From: a bacterium
GTDB lineage: Bacteria > UBA8248
Direction: 5' to 3'
Length of the DNA: 64,000 bases
Assembly (NCBI GenBank): GCA_022825065.1
Contig: JAJDYR010000022.1
Location: 33,021 to 97,020, forward strand
In this document: piece after piece, positions 36,149 to 47,814 of the stretch
How positions within the stretch are numbered: the stretch's first letter is position 1
Layout of the letters: each line of letters opens with the position of its first letter
Notes under the pieces: generated by a model
Told to the model about the DNA's origin: nothing
Databases searched by the model: none
Seen by the model: the letters and a program-made list of their open reading frames with translations, nothing else
Position numbers and translations under genes: made by a program

Positions 36149-36177
36149 ATCCTGCCATTCAAAGTTCGCTTTGTCAA
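36149..36177 (-). promoter_or_regulatory. sigma-70-type promoter of the EF-G-like gene
   Basis: On the minus strand, TTGACA (36172-36177) and CAGGAT (36149-36154) are separated by 17 bases. The -35 box is a perfect match and the -10 box has three of six consensus bases, including the key A and final T. The site is about 100 bases before the EF-G-like start codon, in the only sizeable gap in this gene run. Confidence 0.5.
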
Positions 36178-36266
36178 TCAGAATGAATTACTTGCAGGGC
36201 AACTTTAAAGCTGGGTGTGAACTATAAAATCGTGCGTTTGCCCCAAACTCTCGAAAATCCTTGAGG

Positions 36267-37634
36267 TTATGGCCTTGCTCGTCCGCTTCGTCTTCGGGGT
36301 GTGCTCGCCCCTCTCTGGCGGAAACTCACCCGAAGCGGCGTCCCCTCGAAATCAAACCGCTCCCTCAACCTGTTTTCCACGTACCTCCCGTATTGCTGCA
36401 CGGGGATCTGGCTTGCGAGACTCGCGAAGAGGATGACATGAGGCGGAGCAACGCCGCTCTGCGTGGCGTAATACACCTTGGGACGCCGCCCTCCCGTGAC
36501 GGTGGGCGGAGGATGCGCTTGAACGATTTCCGCAATCGCGCGATTCAACTGCCCGGTGGGCACACGCCTGAGGTGAGACTCATGGATCTTCTCTACCACG
36601 TCGAACACACGCTCGCACCTTTGCCCCGTCAGAGCGGAGACCGAAAGAACCGGCGCGAAGTGGATGTGGACCAGCTTGTCCCTGATCTCTCGTACTTTCT
36701 CGTCAAACGTCTTGCTCTCCTTCGCCAGGAGGTCCCATTTATTCAACAATATCGCGCAGGCGCGGCCGGATTCCCTGATGTGGCGGGCAATCTGCGCATC
36801 CATCGTCTTCGGGCCTTGCGTGGCGTCGATGAGAAGCAGGGCAATCTGGGAGCGCTCGATACTGCGATAGGCCATAATCATGCTCACCGCCTCCACCTGG
36901 CGCTTGCCGATTTTCCCTCTTCTCCTGATGCCCGCCGTATCCACGAGACGATACCGTTTCTCCCCTCTTACGCACAGGGAATCCACCGGGTCCCGCGTCG
37001 TCCCCGGCACGGGACTCACCAGAGTCCGCTCACTTCCCAGAATCTGATTCACAAAAGAGGATTTCCCCACATTCGGACGGCCAACGACGGCGATACGACG
37101 CTCATCCGCATCTTCGACCTCCTCGTCCCCGGCTTCATGCGAAGCAATGCGTATCGCCTCATCCATCACATCGGATACGCCCGAGCCATGCTCCGCCGAA
37201 ATGGGCCAAACTTCCCCAAGACCCAGGCGATAAAAATCCCATTCCGTCTCACGCGTGCGCTTGGAATCTGATTTGTTCACAATGAGCAAAACCGGTTTTT
37301 CCGAGACGCGGACCATTTGCGCCACTTCGAGGTCGCCGGGAAGAAGGCCTTCGATGCCATCGACAAGAAATAAAACGACGTCGCTTTCCTCGATGGCGGC
37401 CGCCGCCTGCTCCTGGATTTTCGGCAGGAACGGATCGCCTTCCGATGCCGCGATGCCGCCCGTATCGACGGCGAGAAACGTCCGGCCCTCCCATTCCCCC
37501 TCGCCGTAGCGCCTGTCCCGCGTCACACCCGGCTCCGCCTGCACAATCGCGTCTCGTCTGCCGATGAGACGATTGAAGAACGTGGATTTCCCCACATTCG
37601 GACGCCCTACGATTACGAATACGGGAGAAGGCAT
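36267..37634 (-). CDS. der: ribosome biogenesis GTPase Der
   Basis: This 455-residue protein has two tandem GTPase domains. Domain 1 has GRPNVGKST, DTGGIA and NKSD; domain 2 has GRPNVGKSS, DTAGIRRRG and NKWDL. A C-terminal KH-like domain follows (PVQQYGRYVENRLRERF). Der is needed for 50S subunit assembly. The gene lies 27 bases after the amidase stop on the same strand. Confidence 0.96.
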   Translation of the reverse strand: MPSPVFVIVGRPNVGKSTFFNRLIGRRDAIVQAEPGVTRDRRYGEGEWEGRTFLAVDTGGIAASEGDPFLPKIQEQAAAAIEESDVVLFLVDGIEGLLPGDLEVAQMVRVSEKPVLLIVNKSDSKRTRETEWDFYRLGLGEVWPISAEHGSGVSDVMDEAIRIASHEAGDEEVEDADERRIAVVGRPNVGKSSFVNQILGSERTLVSPVPGTTRDPVDSLCVRGEKRYRLVDTAGIRRRGKIGKRQVEAVSMIMAYRSIERSQIALLLIDATQGPKTMDAQIARHIRESGRACAILLNKWDLLAKESKTFDEKVREIRDKLVHIHFAPVLSVSALTGQRCERVFDVVEKIHESHLRRVPTGQLNRAIAEIVQAHPPPTVTGGRRPKVYYATQSGVAPPHVILFASLASQIPVQQYGRYVENRLRERFDFEGTPLRVSFRQRGASTPRRRSGRARP

Positions 37635-37661
37635 GGAGGCGTTTCCAGATGAATACGGGAT

Positions 37662-38975
37662 TCAGCGTCTCGGGGCTCTCTTGCCGGCTTTTCTGGAGCC
37701 GACGCCCACAAACTTCATAATACCTCTTGCAATTCCTTCCGCAAGCGCCTGGCGGTACTTGGGACTGCGTATCCGGCGCGCTTCCCGCCGGTTCGAGATG
37801 AATGCGACTTCGACCAGAATGCTCGGCATCCGGGCGCCGAGCAGCACGTAGAACGGGCCACGCTTCACGCCCAGATCGCGGATGCCGCGATAGCCCGGCC
37901 GCAGGCGTGAAAGCATCGCCTGCTGAACCCGCTGCGCCAGCTGCTGAGACTCCGTAACCTTCGACCTCAATCCCAGATCGTTCAGTATCTTTTGCAAGTC
38001 GGTCATGCGCGCAAGCGTCGTCCCGCTTTCCCTGGCCGCCAACCTGAGCGCTCTGGCCGATGACGCCTCGCTCAACAGATAGGTTTCGATTCCGTGTATG
38101 TGCCGTGACCTCGCGCTGTTCGCATGAATCGACACGAAGATATCCGCGTCATGTTCATTGGCGAACGACGTCCTGTAGGGAAGGGAAATATATCGATCAG
38201 AAGTCCGGGTGAGATATATCCGGTTGCCGCGCCAGGCGCGCCTCAGCACCCGCCTGGTTCTAAGGGCGATGTCGAGAGCGACGCGTTTCTCTCTCAAGCC
38301 GGACAAGCCGACCGCACCCGGATCCTTGCCCCCATGCCCCGGGTCAAGGACGACTCGGCCCAGACCGCGGCGGAATCTTTGAGTCAAATTCATATCACGC
38401 CGCTCCAGCGTTTTCCGTCGAACGGGCGCTCTGAGCGCGTGGTCGGATGTTTCGGGTTCGGGGCGCTTGCGACCTCCCCTCTGGGAGGGTTTCGAGATGC
38501 CCGTGCTTTTGGCCCATACGTCAACCACGATGCGCTGCGGACCCGGGAGGGTGAATATCCGGTACTTGACGTCATCTGTTTTCGCGATATCGATCACGAG
38601 GCGCAGGCTGTTCTTGCGCGGCTTGCCGAACCTGAGCCGGGATACGATGCTTTTTTCCGGAGAAAATTTCGGAATCCGAGCGCCCCTTACGAGGCGCCCG
38701 CGAGGGATGTCGATGAAAATTCGCGTGGGCTTCTTCAAGTCGCCCGATTTGAAATCAAACGTTTCGCGGTCCAGTATGAAGACGACCCGCGCATAACCCG
38801 GGGTGGAGAATTCCCGAATCCCGAGAACGCTGGCGCCCGAACCCCGCGCGCCAAGAGCGCTCCCCTCACCCTGCGCCCAGAAAACAAGCAGAAGAGCGAG
38901 AATGAGAAGTGGATTCCCCGGCAGCCTTCCTGTCCTGCTTATCCTGCGCGGCGCGGCGAACAGATTTCCGACCAC
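37662..38975 (-). CDS. N-acetylmuramoyl-L-alanine amidase with AMIN domain
   Basis: The 437-residue protein has an N-terminal signal or anchor (about 18-42) and an AMIN domain (about 50-150, YARVVFILDRET). A linker follows, then an Amidase_3 domain (about 207-425). Zinc and catalytic residues are visible: His in LDPGHGGKDPGAVG, Glu in REKRVALDIA, His in FVSIHANSA and Glu in LVEVAFISN. It cleaves the lactyl-peptide bond of peptidoglycan at septa, as AmiC does. An NlpD-like activator candidate is at 16058-16939. Confidence 0.92.
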   Translation of the reverse strand: MVGNLFAAPRRISRTGRLPGNPLLILALLLVFWAQGEGSALGARGSGASVLGIREFSTPGYARVVFILDRETFDFKSGDLKKPTRIFIDIPRGRLVRGARIPKFSPEKSIVSRLRFGKPRKNSLRLVIDIAKTDDVKYRIFTLPGPQRIVVDVWAKSTGISKPSQRGGRKRPEPETSDHALRAPVRRKTLERRDMNLTQRFRRGLGRVVLDPGHGGKDPGAVGLSGLREKRVALDIALRTRRVLRRAWRGNRIYLTRTSDRYISLPYRTSFANEHDADIFVSIHANSARSRHIHGIETYLLSEASSARALRLAARESGTTLARMTDLQKILNDLGLRSKVTESQQLAQRVQQAMLSRLRPGYRGIRDLGVKRGPFYVLLGARMPSILVEVAFISNRREARRIRSPKYRQALAEGIARGIMKFVGVGSRKAGKRAPRR

Positions 38976-39020
38976 AGAAACTTCTCCCGTGGCGGGCGGC
39001 GTATGTGATGCGGAAATACC

Positions 39021-41509
<2,489 letters not shown>

Positions 41510-41808
41510 CTACAATCTCCCAGAAATTGGAGGTCGCCATCGAATCAAGAAAAGAAGGCCTCGCTGGACGATATTCATTTTCCGGCGTCTTTTATCATTT
41601 CTTGAAATTGGACGGAAGCGCACGGGAAAAGTGTTGATTTTTCGTAAAGACTACCTATGAGAAAGTTCCTGCATTCAGGGCGGAGAGGAACAATTTTTTA
41701 CTCAAAATATTTGCATTAAATATATAATTATCAATGCGTTAAATAGTATTTACCACGATACGCTCGAATATTCTACACTTTCAACATTCGTTGCATTCTT
41801 ATTGAACG
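41510..41808. other. AT-rich leader between HPr and metK genes
   Basis: About 300 bases lie upstream of metK without a gene. The HPr-proximal half is clearly AT-rich. A possible promoter on the minus strand is TTGATA (41729-41734), 17 bases, AATATT (41706-41711). I looked for a SAM or SAH riboswitch core and saw none of the known conserved segments. Confidence 0.4.
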
Positions 41809-42090
41809 CTACCCCGTTTCTCCAAAGCCGGTTCGAATCAAATCCGCCAATTCCGCCACCGCTGCTTCTTCATCCGAACCATAAGCGCTTATCAGGAGTT
41901 CCGAGCCGAAAGTCGCAGCAAGCATCATGACGCCCATGATGCTCTTTCCGTCCACCTCCATATCCCGGAATCGCACAAGAATTTCGCTATCGAATTTGCT
42001 CGACAACCTGACGAATTTAGCCGCTGCCCTGGCATGAAGCCCCATTTGATTGCTGATGCTGACTCTTTGTTCCGCCATGACGGCGCTCAT
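41809..42090 (-). CDS. ptsH: phosphocarrier protein HPr
   Basis: This HPr protein has the active-site motif GLHARAA and regulatory Ser motif GKSIMGVMML. The first ATG (42090) overlaps the EIIA stop codon as ATGA, which favours coupled translation and gives 93 residues. An in-frame ATG at 42078 would give exactly the classical numbering His15 and Ser46, so either start is possible. With the Ser site intact and hprK just upstream, it is a likely substrate of HPr kinase. Confidence 0.93.
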   Translation of the reverse strand: MSAVMAEQRVSISNQMGLHARAAAKFVRLSSKFDSEILVRFRDMEVDGKSIMGVMMLAATFGSELLISAYGSDEEAAVAELADLIRTGFGETG

Positions 42091-42509
42091 TCCCCCTTAG
42101 CTGGTCGTTGTTTTGCTGAATTGATCATTTCGCTCGGCTGGGCCAGGTTCCGCCTTCCATACTCTACTAAAAAACGCGCCGCCTCGGAGACAGTCTTCCC
42201 CTTGATAAACGAGAGCTTCAAGAGCATGGGTAAATTCACTCCTGTCACCACCTCTACTCCGGGATGATTCAGCATGGCGATGGCCGCATTCGTTGGAGCA
42301 CCTCCCATCATATCCGTCATGATAATCACCCCCTCACCCGCTTCTACCTCTGCAACCGCCTTTTCTATCTTTTCCGTAAAACCGGCAGGGTCGGCGTCTG
42401 GCTGCAACGAGAGCGCCTTCATTTGAGTTGCGCCTGACAAGACGGACTCGGCTGCATGCAACAACGCATCCGGATAATCTCCATGGCCAACGATCACCAA
42501 ACCAATCAT
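42087..42509 (-). CDS. PTS mannose-type EIIA protein
   Basis: This 140-residue protein has the EIIA-Man fold signature with phosphoacceptor His10-type context IGLVIVGHGDYP. VIIMTDMMGGAPTNAA and the VTGVNLPMLLKL strand follow. No EIIB, EIIC or EIID is present, so it is more likely part of a regulatory phosphorelay with HPr than of sugar uptake. It overlaps the HPr start and lies 26 bases after hprK. Confidence 0.92.
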   Translation of the reverse strand: MIGLVIVGHGDYPDALLHAAESVLSGATQMKALSLQPDADPAGFTEKIEKAVAEVEAGEGVIIMTDMMGGAPTNAAIAMLNHPGVEVVTGVNLPMLLKLSFIKGKTVSEAARFLVEYGRRNLAQPSEMINSAKQRPAKGE

Positions 42510-42535
42510 GCGAGACCTCTTGTTCCCTTCGCTTT

Positions 42536-43477
42536 CTAGCCCGTCGACTCGAGTGCAATCCGGGCGGAAAGCGTGCGGCTGAATTCTTCTGCGGAGAAAT
42601 AACCCATACGTTGCAACAACAGGTTCCTGGCGGCCACTTCGATCAGCGTGGGGATATTCCTCCCCGGCGCAACCGGGATTTTCACGTGCGGCAGATCTTT
42701 GTCCAGGATATTCTGGGTCTCGATGTCGATTCCGAGGCGCTCGAAAGGCAAATCCGGGCTCCAGGGAATCAACTCCACGATAATATCGACATTTTTTTCA
42801 TATCGAATCGCAACGACCCCAAAAAGGTCTTTCAGATTCAGTATTCCAAGACCCCTCACCTCGATATGATGCTTGAGCAATTCCGTGCTTTTTCCGACCA
42901 ACTCATTCCCGCGCAGCTGGATATCCACCACATCGTCGGCGACGAGTCGATGTCCCCGCGTGACGAGATGCAGCGCGCACTCGCTTTTTCCGATGCCGCT
43001 TTTCCCCTGAATCAGCACACCGACGCCGTACAAATCGACAAGGACGCCGTGCAACCTGGCATGCTGGGAGAGATGCTCTTCGAGATATCCCGATAATTTC
43101 GGCATCAGATCCTTGCCAGGCAGGCCCGAGAGTATAATCGGCACACCGGACTGCTCGGATGCCTCTTTGATATCCGGGAAAATATACTTGCCTCCCGTAA
43201 CCAGGACGGCGCACAGCGGCATACGAAAATAGTTGCGCACCGCCTCTGTTCTCTCCTCCTCCATCAGGTCTTCCAGAAAGCCGACCTCGGTGCTCCCCCA
43301 TACCTGAATCCTGTCCGGGTGCACAGCTTTCAGGAATCCGGCAAGAGGCAAGCCATTTTTCTGGAAGTGCGTATGGTTAATCCAGCGCCCCATGCCGGAT
43401 TCGCCCGAGAGGATGGATAACTTCAACTCTTCCCGCAGGTCTTCATACAATTGCGATACCGAGAGCTTGCTCATCAC
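42536..43477 (-). CDS. hprK: HPr kinase/phosphorylase
   Basis: The 313-residue protein has an N-terminal domain, conserved H143 (RLHG), Walker A GKSGIGKSE (158-166), VADDVVDI and the HprK signature EVRGLGILNLKDLFG. It phosphorylates HPr on the regulatory Ser and reverses this with phosphate. In Gram-negative bacteria it sits beside rpoN and PTS genes, as here. The usual hpf, ptsN and rapZ genes are absent from this cluster. Confidence 0.96.
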   Translation of the reverse strand: MMSKLSVSQLYEDLREELKLSILSGESGMGRWINHTHFQKNGLPLAGFLKAVHPDRIQVWGSTEVGFLEDLMEEERTEAVRNYFRMPLCAVLVTGGKYIFPDIKEASEQSGVPIILSGLPGKDLMPKLSGYLEEHLSQHARLHGVLVDLYGVGVLIQGKSGIGKSECALHLVTRGHRLVADDVVDIQLRGNELVGKSTELLKHHIEVRGLGILNLKDLFGVVAIRYEKNVDIIVELIPWSPDLPFERLGIDIETQNILDKDLPHVKIPVAPGRNIPTLIEVAARNLLLQRMGYFSAEEFSRTLSARIALESTG

Positions 43478-43728
43478 GTTCCTCTACACTTAACACATCC
43501 AGGAGACTCAAGGTGCGTTCTCGGAGATACGAGTGAACAACCGGCACCAAACCTCTGCGACGCCATACCGCGTACCGGGAAACGGAACGGCCAATTCCTT
43601 TGGATGATAACAAACATTCCTGATATTTTCAGAAAAACCGCATGTCCCCGAAGACTCTCGCCCACTCCCGTGAACCACGTTGTGGGTAGATACGAAATAC
43701 GAGTCAATACATAAGCCGCTTCAGAGTG

Positions 43729-45171
43729 TCACTGGCGCATTTTGCGTCTTTTACTGGCGGGAGAGATGCGCAGCGCCTTGCGGTATTTCGTCACTGTCCG
43801 CCTCGCTATCGCCACGTCGTCCTGCTCGAGCCTCTCCACGATTTGCTGGTCGGTGAGCGGCTTCTCGGGGTTTTCCTGTTCCACGATTTTCCTGATTGTT
43901 TCTTTCACGGCCACCGAAGAGGCGCTCTTCCCCAAACCGGATTCCAGCCCGCTGTGGAAAAAATACTTGAAGCTTAAAACACCCTGCGGCGTATCCATAT
44001 ATTTGCCCGTCGTAGCACGACTCACGGTTGATTCGTGCATCCCGATATCCATCGCCACATCTCTCAAAACCAGAGGCCTCAGGCGGCTCACGCCATGGTC
44101 CAGAAAATCTCTCTGGAAACGCACGATGCTTCGGCAGATTTTGAGAATCGTCTGCCTTCTTTGCTCTATGCTCTTGACGAACCAGGCAGCCGCCCTGAGC
44201 CGCTCATCCAAATATTTCCTTGTATCGGGGGCGGTTCCCGCTTTGTCGGCCGCCATGGCCGCATAAAGAGAATTCACACGCAGGAGCGGCAGTCCATCGT
44301 CATTGAGCGTCACCTCATAATCATCTCCCCTTCTGGTGACGCTCACGTCCGGGGCCACTACCTCCACTCTTTGATCGGAAAAACGCAACCCCGGGCGAGG
44401 ATCCAGACTTCGAATGATGTGGACGGCCCGGATGATGTCGTCCACATCGACACCGTTCACCCTGGCGAGTTTCGCATATTGGCGCTCACCTATCTTCTCG
44501 ATGTCCTCAAGCACCAGGACGCGCGCCAAATCCACGAAAGCGGTGTTTCCGTTTATAGATAAGTCAACATTCTTCAACTGGATAAGCAGGCATTCCTGAA
44601 GTGTTCTCGCAGCAATGCCCGGCGGGTTGAAACCTTGCACCAAAGTCAATGCCTTATCAGCCTCAAGCGGCCCCAGACCCACGCCCGCCGCCAACTCCTC
44701 CACATCAGCGTCCAGATAACCCTCGTCATTCACATTCCAGATAATTTGCCCGGCAACCCTTGCCACCGGTTCAGGGACCACCGAAAGACTCAATTGCCAT
44801 TCCAGGTGCTCATGCAGCGTATCGGACCGCGCCAGGGTCTGTTCATGAGTGGGGTATTCATCTTCGAAGGCCGGAGGCGAGAAATCACTATAATTGTCCT
44901 GCACGATGTTTTCCCAATCGATTTCCACTTCGCCTCTTTCATCATTTTGACTCTCGGGAACATCGTCTCTCAATTCCGGCATCTCGCCATCAGCCACTTC
45001 CTGCGCTTCATCCTGAATTTCTTCCAGCAAGGGATTGTCTAACATTTCCTGCTGAACGGCTTGCTGCATTTCCGTGCGGTTCAGAGGCAAAAGGCCAATC
45101 GCCTGCCGCAGCATGGCGGTCATGACGAGGCGTTGCTCCCCCCTCATCGCCATCTTGTGCTGCAAAGCCAT
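43729..45171 (-). CDS. rpoN: RNA polymerase sigma-54 factor
   Basis: The 480-residue protein has the Gln/Leu-rich region I (LRQAIGLLPLNRTEMQQ), an acidic region II, a core-binding domain and the C-terminal DNA-binding part with HESTVSRATTGKY. The RpoN box reads ARRTVTKYRKAL. ATG 45171 follows AGGGGA and is better than a TTG seven codons earlier, which overlaps the lptB end. The lptA-lptB-rpoN order is the common Gram-negative arrangement. The 251 bases downstream to hprK hold no recognisable hpf. Confidence 0.96.
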   Translation of the reverse strand: MALQHKMAMRGEQRLVMTAMLRQAIGLLPLNRTEMQQAVQQEMLDNPLLEEIQDEAQEVADGEMPELRDDVPESQNDERGEVEIDWENIVQDNYSDFSPPAFEDEYPTHEQTLARSDTLHEHLEWQLSLSVVPEPVARVAGQIIWNVNDEGYLDADVEELAAGVGLGPLEADKALTLVQGFNPPGIAARTLQECLLIQLKNVDLSINGNTAFVDLARVLVLEDIEKIGERQYAKLARVNGVDVDDIIRAVHIIRSLDPRPGLRFSDQRVEVVAPDVSVTRRGDDYEVTLNDDGLPLLRVNSLYAAMAADKAGTAPDTRKYLDERLRAAAWFVKSIEQRRQTILKICRSIVRFQRDFLDHGVSRLRPLVLRDVAMDIGMHESTVSRATTGKYMDTPQGVLSFKYFFHSGLESGLGKSASSVAVKETIRKIVEQENPEKPLTDQQIVERLEQDDVAIARRTVTKYRKALRISPASKRRKMRQ

Positions 45172-45188
45172 GTCTGTTCCCCTTGCCT

Positions 45189-45953
45189 TCAAAGACGAAA
45201 TTTTTCGCCCAGATAAACATCCCGCGCCTTGTCGCTCGAAGCGATGTCCTCCGGGACACCGGACTCCAGTATCCGCCCCTCATTGATGATGTATACCCTG
45301 TCGGATATCTGAAAGGCCTCGCGCACATTGTGGTCCGTGATGATGACCCCGATTCCACGAGCCTTGAGGCCCGCTACAATTTCCTGGATATCGTGAACCA
45401 CAATGGGATCAATGCCGGCGAAAGGCTCATCAAGGAGCATAAATGCGGGATTCGTGGCCAGTGCCCGGGCAATTTCCACACGCCTTCTTTCACCGCCGGA
45501 GAGAGCATAGCCCTTCACGGATTCAATGTGCCTGATATCCAGATCCTCCAGGATCTCGTTCAATCGACTCTCGCGCTGGCTTGAATCACGGGAAACCAAT
45601 TCAAGTACCGCCATGATGTTTTGCCTCACCGAAAGGCGACGAAACACCGACGCCTCTTGGGGCAAATAACTGATTCCCTGCTTGGCGCGCATATACATGG
45701 GCTGGCCGGTGATTTCCCTGCCATTCAGAAAAATTTCCCCCGAATCCGGAACGACCAGCCCTACAATCATATTAAATATCGTCGTCTTGCCGGCCCCGTT
45801 TGGCCCAAGCAAACCCACGATTTCGCCGGGCTGCACTTCGAGTTCCACACCGGAGACAACCTCTCGGCCGGAATAGCTTTTCGTCAATCCGGTTGCGCGA
45901 ACGGAAACAGCACCCGTGCGTCGTATCGCATTGCCGTCGGTTCGCGTAGCCAT
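45189..45953 (-). CDS. lptB: LPS export ABC transporter ATP-binding protein LptB
   Basis: This 254-residue ABC ATPase has Walker [10 protein letters not shown], the Q-loop region [13 protein letters not shown], signature [15 protein letters not shown] and Walker [13 protein letters not shown], all with LptB-specific spelling. It powers LPS extraction from the inner membrane. ATG 45953 lies five bases after the lptA stop; an earlier in-frame start would overlap lptA by 77 bases and is unlikely. It is followed directly by rpoN. Confidence 0.95.
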   Translation of the reverse strand: MATRTDGNAIRRTGAVSVRATGLTKSYSGREVVSGVELEVQPGEIVGLLGPNGAGKTTIFNMIVGLVVPDSGEIFLNGREITGQPMYMRAKQGISYLPQEASVFRRLSVRQNIMAVLELVSRDSSQRESRLNEILEDLDIRHIESVKGYALSGGERRRVEIARALATNPAFMLLDEPFAGIDPIVVHDIQEIVAGLKARGIGVIITDHNVREAFQISDRVYIINEGRILESGVPEDIASSDKARDVYLGEKFRL

Positions 45954-45957
45954 GAGC

Positions 45958-46551
45958 CTAATTGGATTTTTTGCGGCGGGGGGTCTCGCTGGAAGGGAAA
46001 AGGGTGACACTGACTCTCCGGCGAGGCGAGCCATGAACTATCGTTTTATCTTCTTTCAAATTCAACTCTATTTTGGCGCCGACCAACTGGTTCTTTCCTT
46101 CCCAGACACGAGGACTGCCCGTCAAAACAGCGATGCCGGTGGAATCCCGATATTCAAGCCGGGCTGCAGTGGCGAACCTCCTCTTCGCCTGATCCATCAT
46201 CACGTTTCCGGTGGCCACGATCCTGTCGACTTCCCCTGCATCGTCTTTGGAAGCCGGCCTGCGCTTCGAGCCCGGTCGTTTGGTTTTCAGTGTATATACT
46301 TCGAGGCGATTCGCCTTTATGTGCATGCTTCCCTGGTTCGCCTTTACATCTCCGATGAACACGATGAGATTCTTCCGGCTGTTCACTTCCATCTTGTCGG
46401 AGGTAATGTGGATGGGGGCCTTGCGGTTTAATCGGCTCTGCTTATTTTTCTGCTGCGCAAATGAGTTAGCGCCGCTCCATAATAAAAAAACCAGGCAAGA
46501 CCCCAAAGCAATGGGGCCGAGGCGCTTCAGGCGGTAGTTTTTCGGTTTCAA
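45958..46551 (-). CDS. lptA: LPS periplasmic transport protein LptA
   Basis: This 197-residue exported protein has a signal region (about 8-33) and an OstA/LptA beta-jellyroll (about 45-175). It shows [23 protein letters not shown] and [12 protein letters not shown], the repeated 'F.G.V....G....A..l.v' pattern. It bridges LPS between LptC and LptD. It has a charged insertion ([19 protein letters not shown]) in the middle. The gene sits between lptC and lptB in the usual order. Confidence 0.88.
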   Translation of the reverse strand: MKPKNYRLKRLGPIALGSCLVFLLWSGANSFAQQKNKQSRLNRKAPIHITSDKMEVNSRKNLIVFIGDVKANQGSMHIKANRLEVYTLKTKRPGSKRRPASKDDAGEVDRIVATGNVMMDQAKRRFATAARLEYRDSTGIAVLTGSPRVWEGKNQLVGAKIELNLKEDKTIVHGSPRRRVSVTLFPSSETPRRKKSN

Positions 46552-46586
46552 AACAGCCCTCCATTCGGGATCGGCCGTATATTCCC

Positions 46587-47198
46587 TCAGTTGGCACGAA
46601 TCGGCGTGTCTCCTCTTTCGGGCTTGAGAAAACCCTCACTCGCACCGTATATCGTAGCGCTGACTTTCTCCTTCAGCTTATAATTCCCCAGATCGGTTCG
46701 CCCTTGCAGACCGGTGCCAACCAGACGAAAACGAGACCCCTCCATCAAAACCCGCGAATCCGTATCAATACGTTTTTCTTTTGAGCGAAAATACAAAGAG
46801 TCTGTTTTCATTGAAACGCCATTCGACGCCAGGATGGTGACATTGCCGCTGATCCTGATGTTTCGACTCTCGTTCTGCATCGTACCTTCCTGGGCAATCA
46901 CATGCGCCGGTTCACCTTCTTTCGGATAAAAACGAAGCTTCAGATTCTTCAGAATGGTCAAACCTTTCTGACGGTAGACCTTTGCGGAGTCCGCCCACAA
47001 CTCCCACTCCCTGACGCCTTTCGTGTTTTGGACAACGTGCATTTTGTCTATGTTCAAATCTGCATCCGAGTCGGTGAACGAAATTTTCCCCGCATCGAGA
47101 TAATGACTCGAAGTACCCACGATGAAATAGGCAAAAGTACCGCCAACCGCGAGCAGAAAGCCCAGCAATACCACTCTCAGCATCTTACGGAAAAGCAT
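46587..47198 (-). CDS. lptC: LPS export protein LptC
   Basis: This 203-residue protein has one N-terminal membrane helix (about 7-27) and an LptC-type domain with INKMHVVQNTKGVREWELWADSA-like text (here NIDKMHVVQNTKG). ISGNVTILASNGVSMKTDSLYF and DSRVLMEGSRFRLVGTGL follow, the latter two shared with the LptA fold. It anchors the periplasmic LPS bridge to the LptBFG transporter. lptF and lptG are not in the window. Confidence 0.87.
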   Translation of the reverse strand: MLFRKMLRVVLLGFLLAVGGTFAYFIVGTSSHYLDAGKISFTDSDADLNIDKMHVVQNTKGVREWELWADSAKVYRQKGLTILKNLKLRFYPKEGEPAHVIAQEGTMQNESRNIRISGNVTILASNGVSMKTDSLYFRSKEKRIDTDSRVLMEGSRFRLVGTGLQGRTDLGNYKLKEKVSATIYGASEGFLKPERGDTPIRAN

Positions 47199-47387
47199 CG
47201 CAAACCTTCTGAAGCACAGGCGGTATTCAACGTCAAAATATGCTATGTCTGCGATAAGAGATTCATCCCCCCAGAACCACGAAATTTATCTTCCTGCTCC
47301 GGTTACCCTCTTATTCCAAAGTGCATATGCAAAAATAATGCCCTATAAGCTTGCCACCCTTTTCTTTTTTTGTAAAGAAGAATTATT

Positions 47388-47801
47388 TCATGGCCGGAAA
47401 ATGGATAAGCGTCGACTGTTATCCCCCACCATCTCAAATTTGACGTGAGTCAATAAAGAGAAACGCCATTTCTCCACATGGTTAGGCCACTCGATCAACA
47501 CAAAATCGCTATCGCCGATATGATCCCACAAACCCATTTCCTCGAGGTCTGAGTCCTTTGGGAGTCGATACAGGTCGATGTGGTGTACGGGTGGTATTGT
47601 CGGATAGTGGTGAATGTAAATAAAAGTGGGACTTCTGACAGTTCGCCCTTCTCCGCCGGACATCGATCCGATAAAACCTTTGGCAAACACCGTCTTTCCG
47701 GCGCCTAAATCACCATCGAGCAGAATGACCTCGCCGGGCCTCGATACTTCTGCCAGACGAGCACCCAGCTCGGCCGTTTGCTCAACCGAATCGCTTTGCA
47801 T
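47388..47801 (-). CDS. tsaE: tRNA threonylcarbamoyladenosine biosynthesis ATPase TsaE
   Basis: This 137-residue protein has the TsaE pattern: TAELGARLAEVSRPGEVILLDGDLGAGKTVFAKG with Walker A, RSPTF(I), and HIDLYRL ... LIEWPNHVE. It assists t6A37 formation in tRNAs with TsaB, TsaC and TsaD. I use ATG 47801. The same frame is open for 100 more codons upstream but there it overlaps nnrD and has no TsaE similarity. No strong ribosome-binding site is visible, which suggests coupling with nnrD, whose stop is 14 bases upstream. Confidence 0.9.
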   Translation of the reverse strand: MQSDSVEQTAELGARLAEVSRPGEVILLDGDLGAGKTVFAKGFIGSMSGGEGRTVRSPTFIYIHHYPTIPPVHHIDLYRLPKDSDLEEMGLWDHIGDSDFVLIEWPNHVEKWRFSLLTHVKFEMVGDNSRRLSIFRP

Positions 47802-47814
47802 CTGAAAAGGGAGT

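Noticed and set aside
41510..41808. SAM or SAH riboswitch upstream of metK-ahcY
   Set aside because: None of the conserved core segments of the known classes could be found in the leader; it is AT-rich without an evident pseudoknot.
43478..43728. An hpf or ptsN gene between rpoN and hprK
   Set aside because: No frame in this gap shows the conserved residues of either family, and the longest one lacks protein-like composition.
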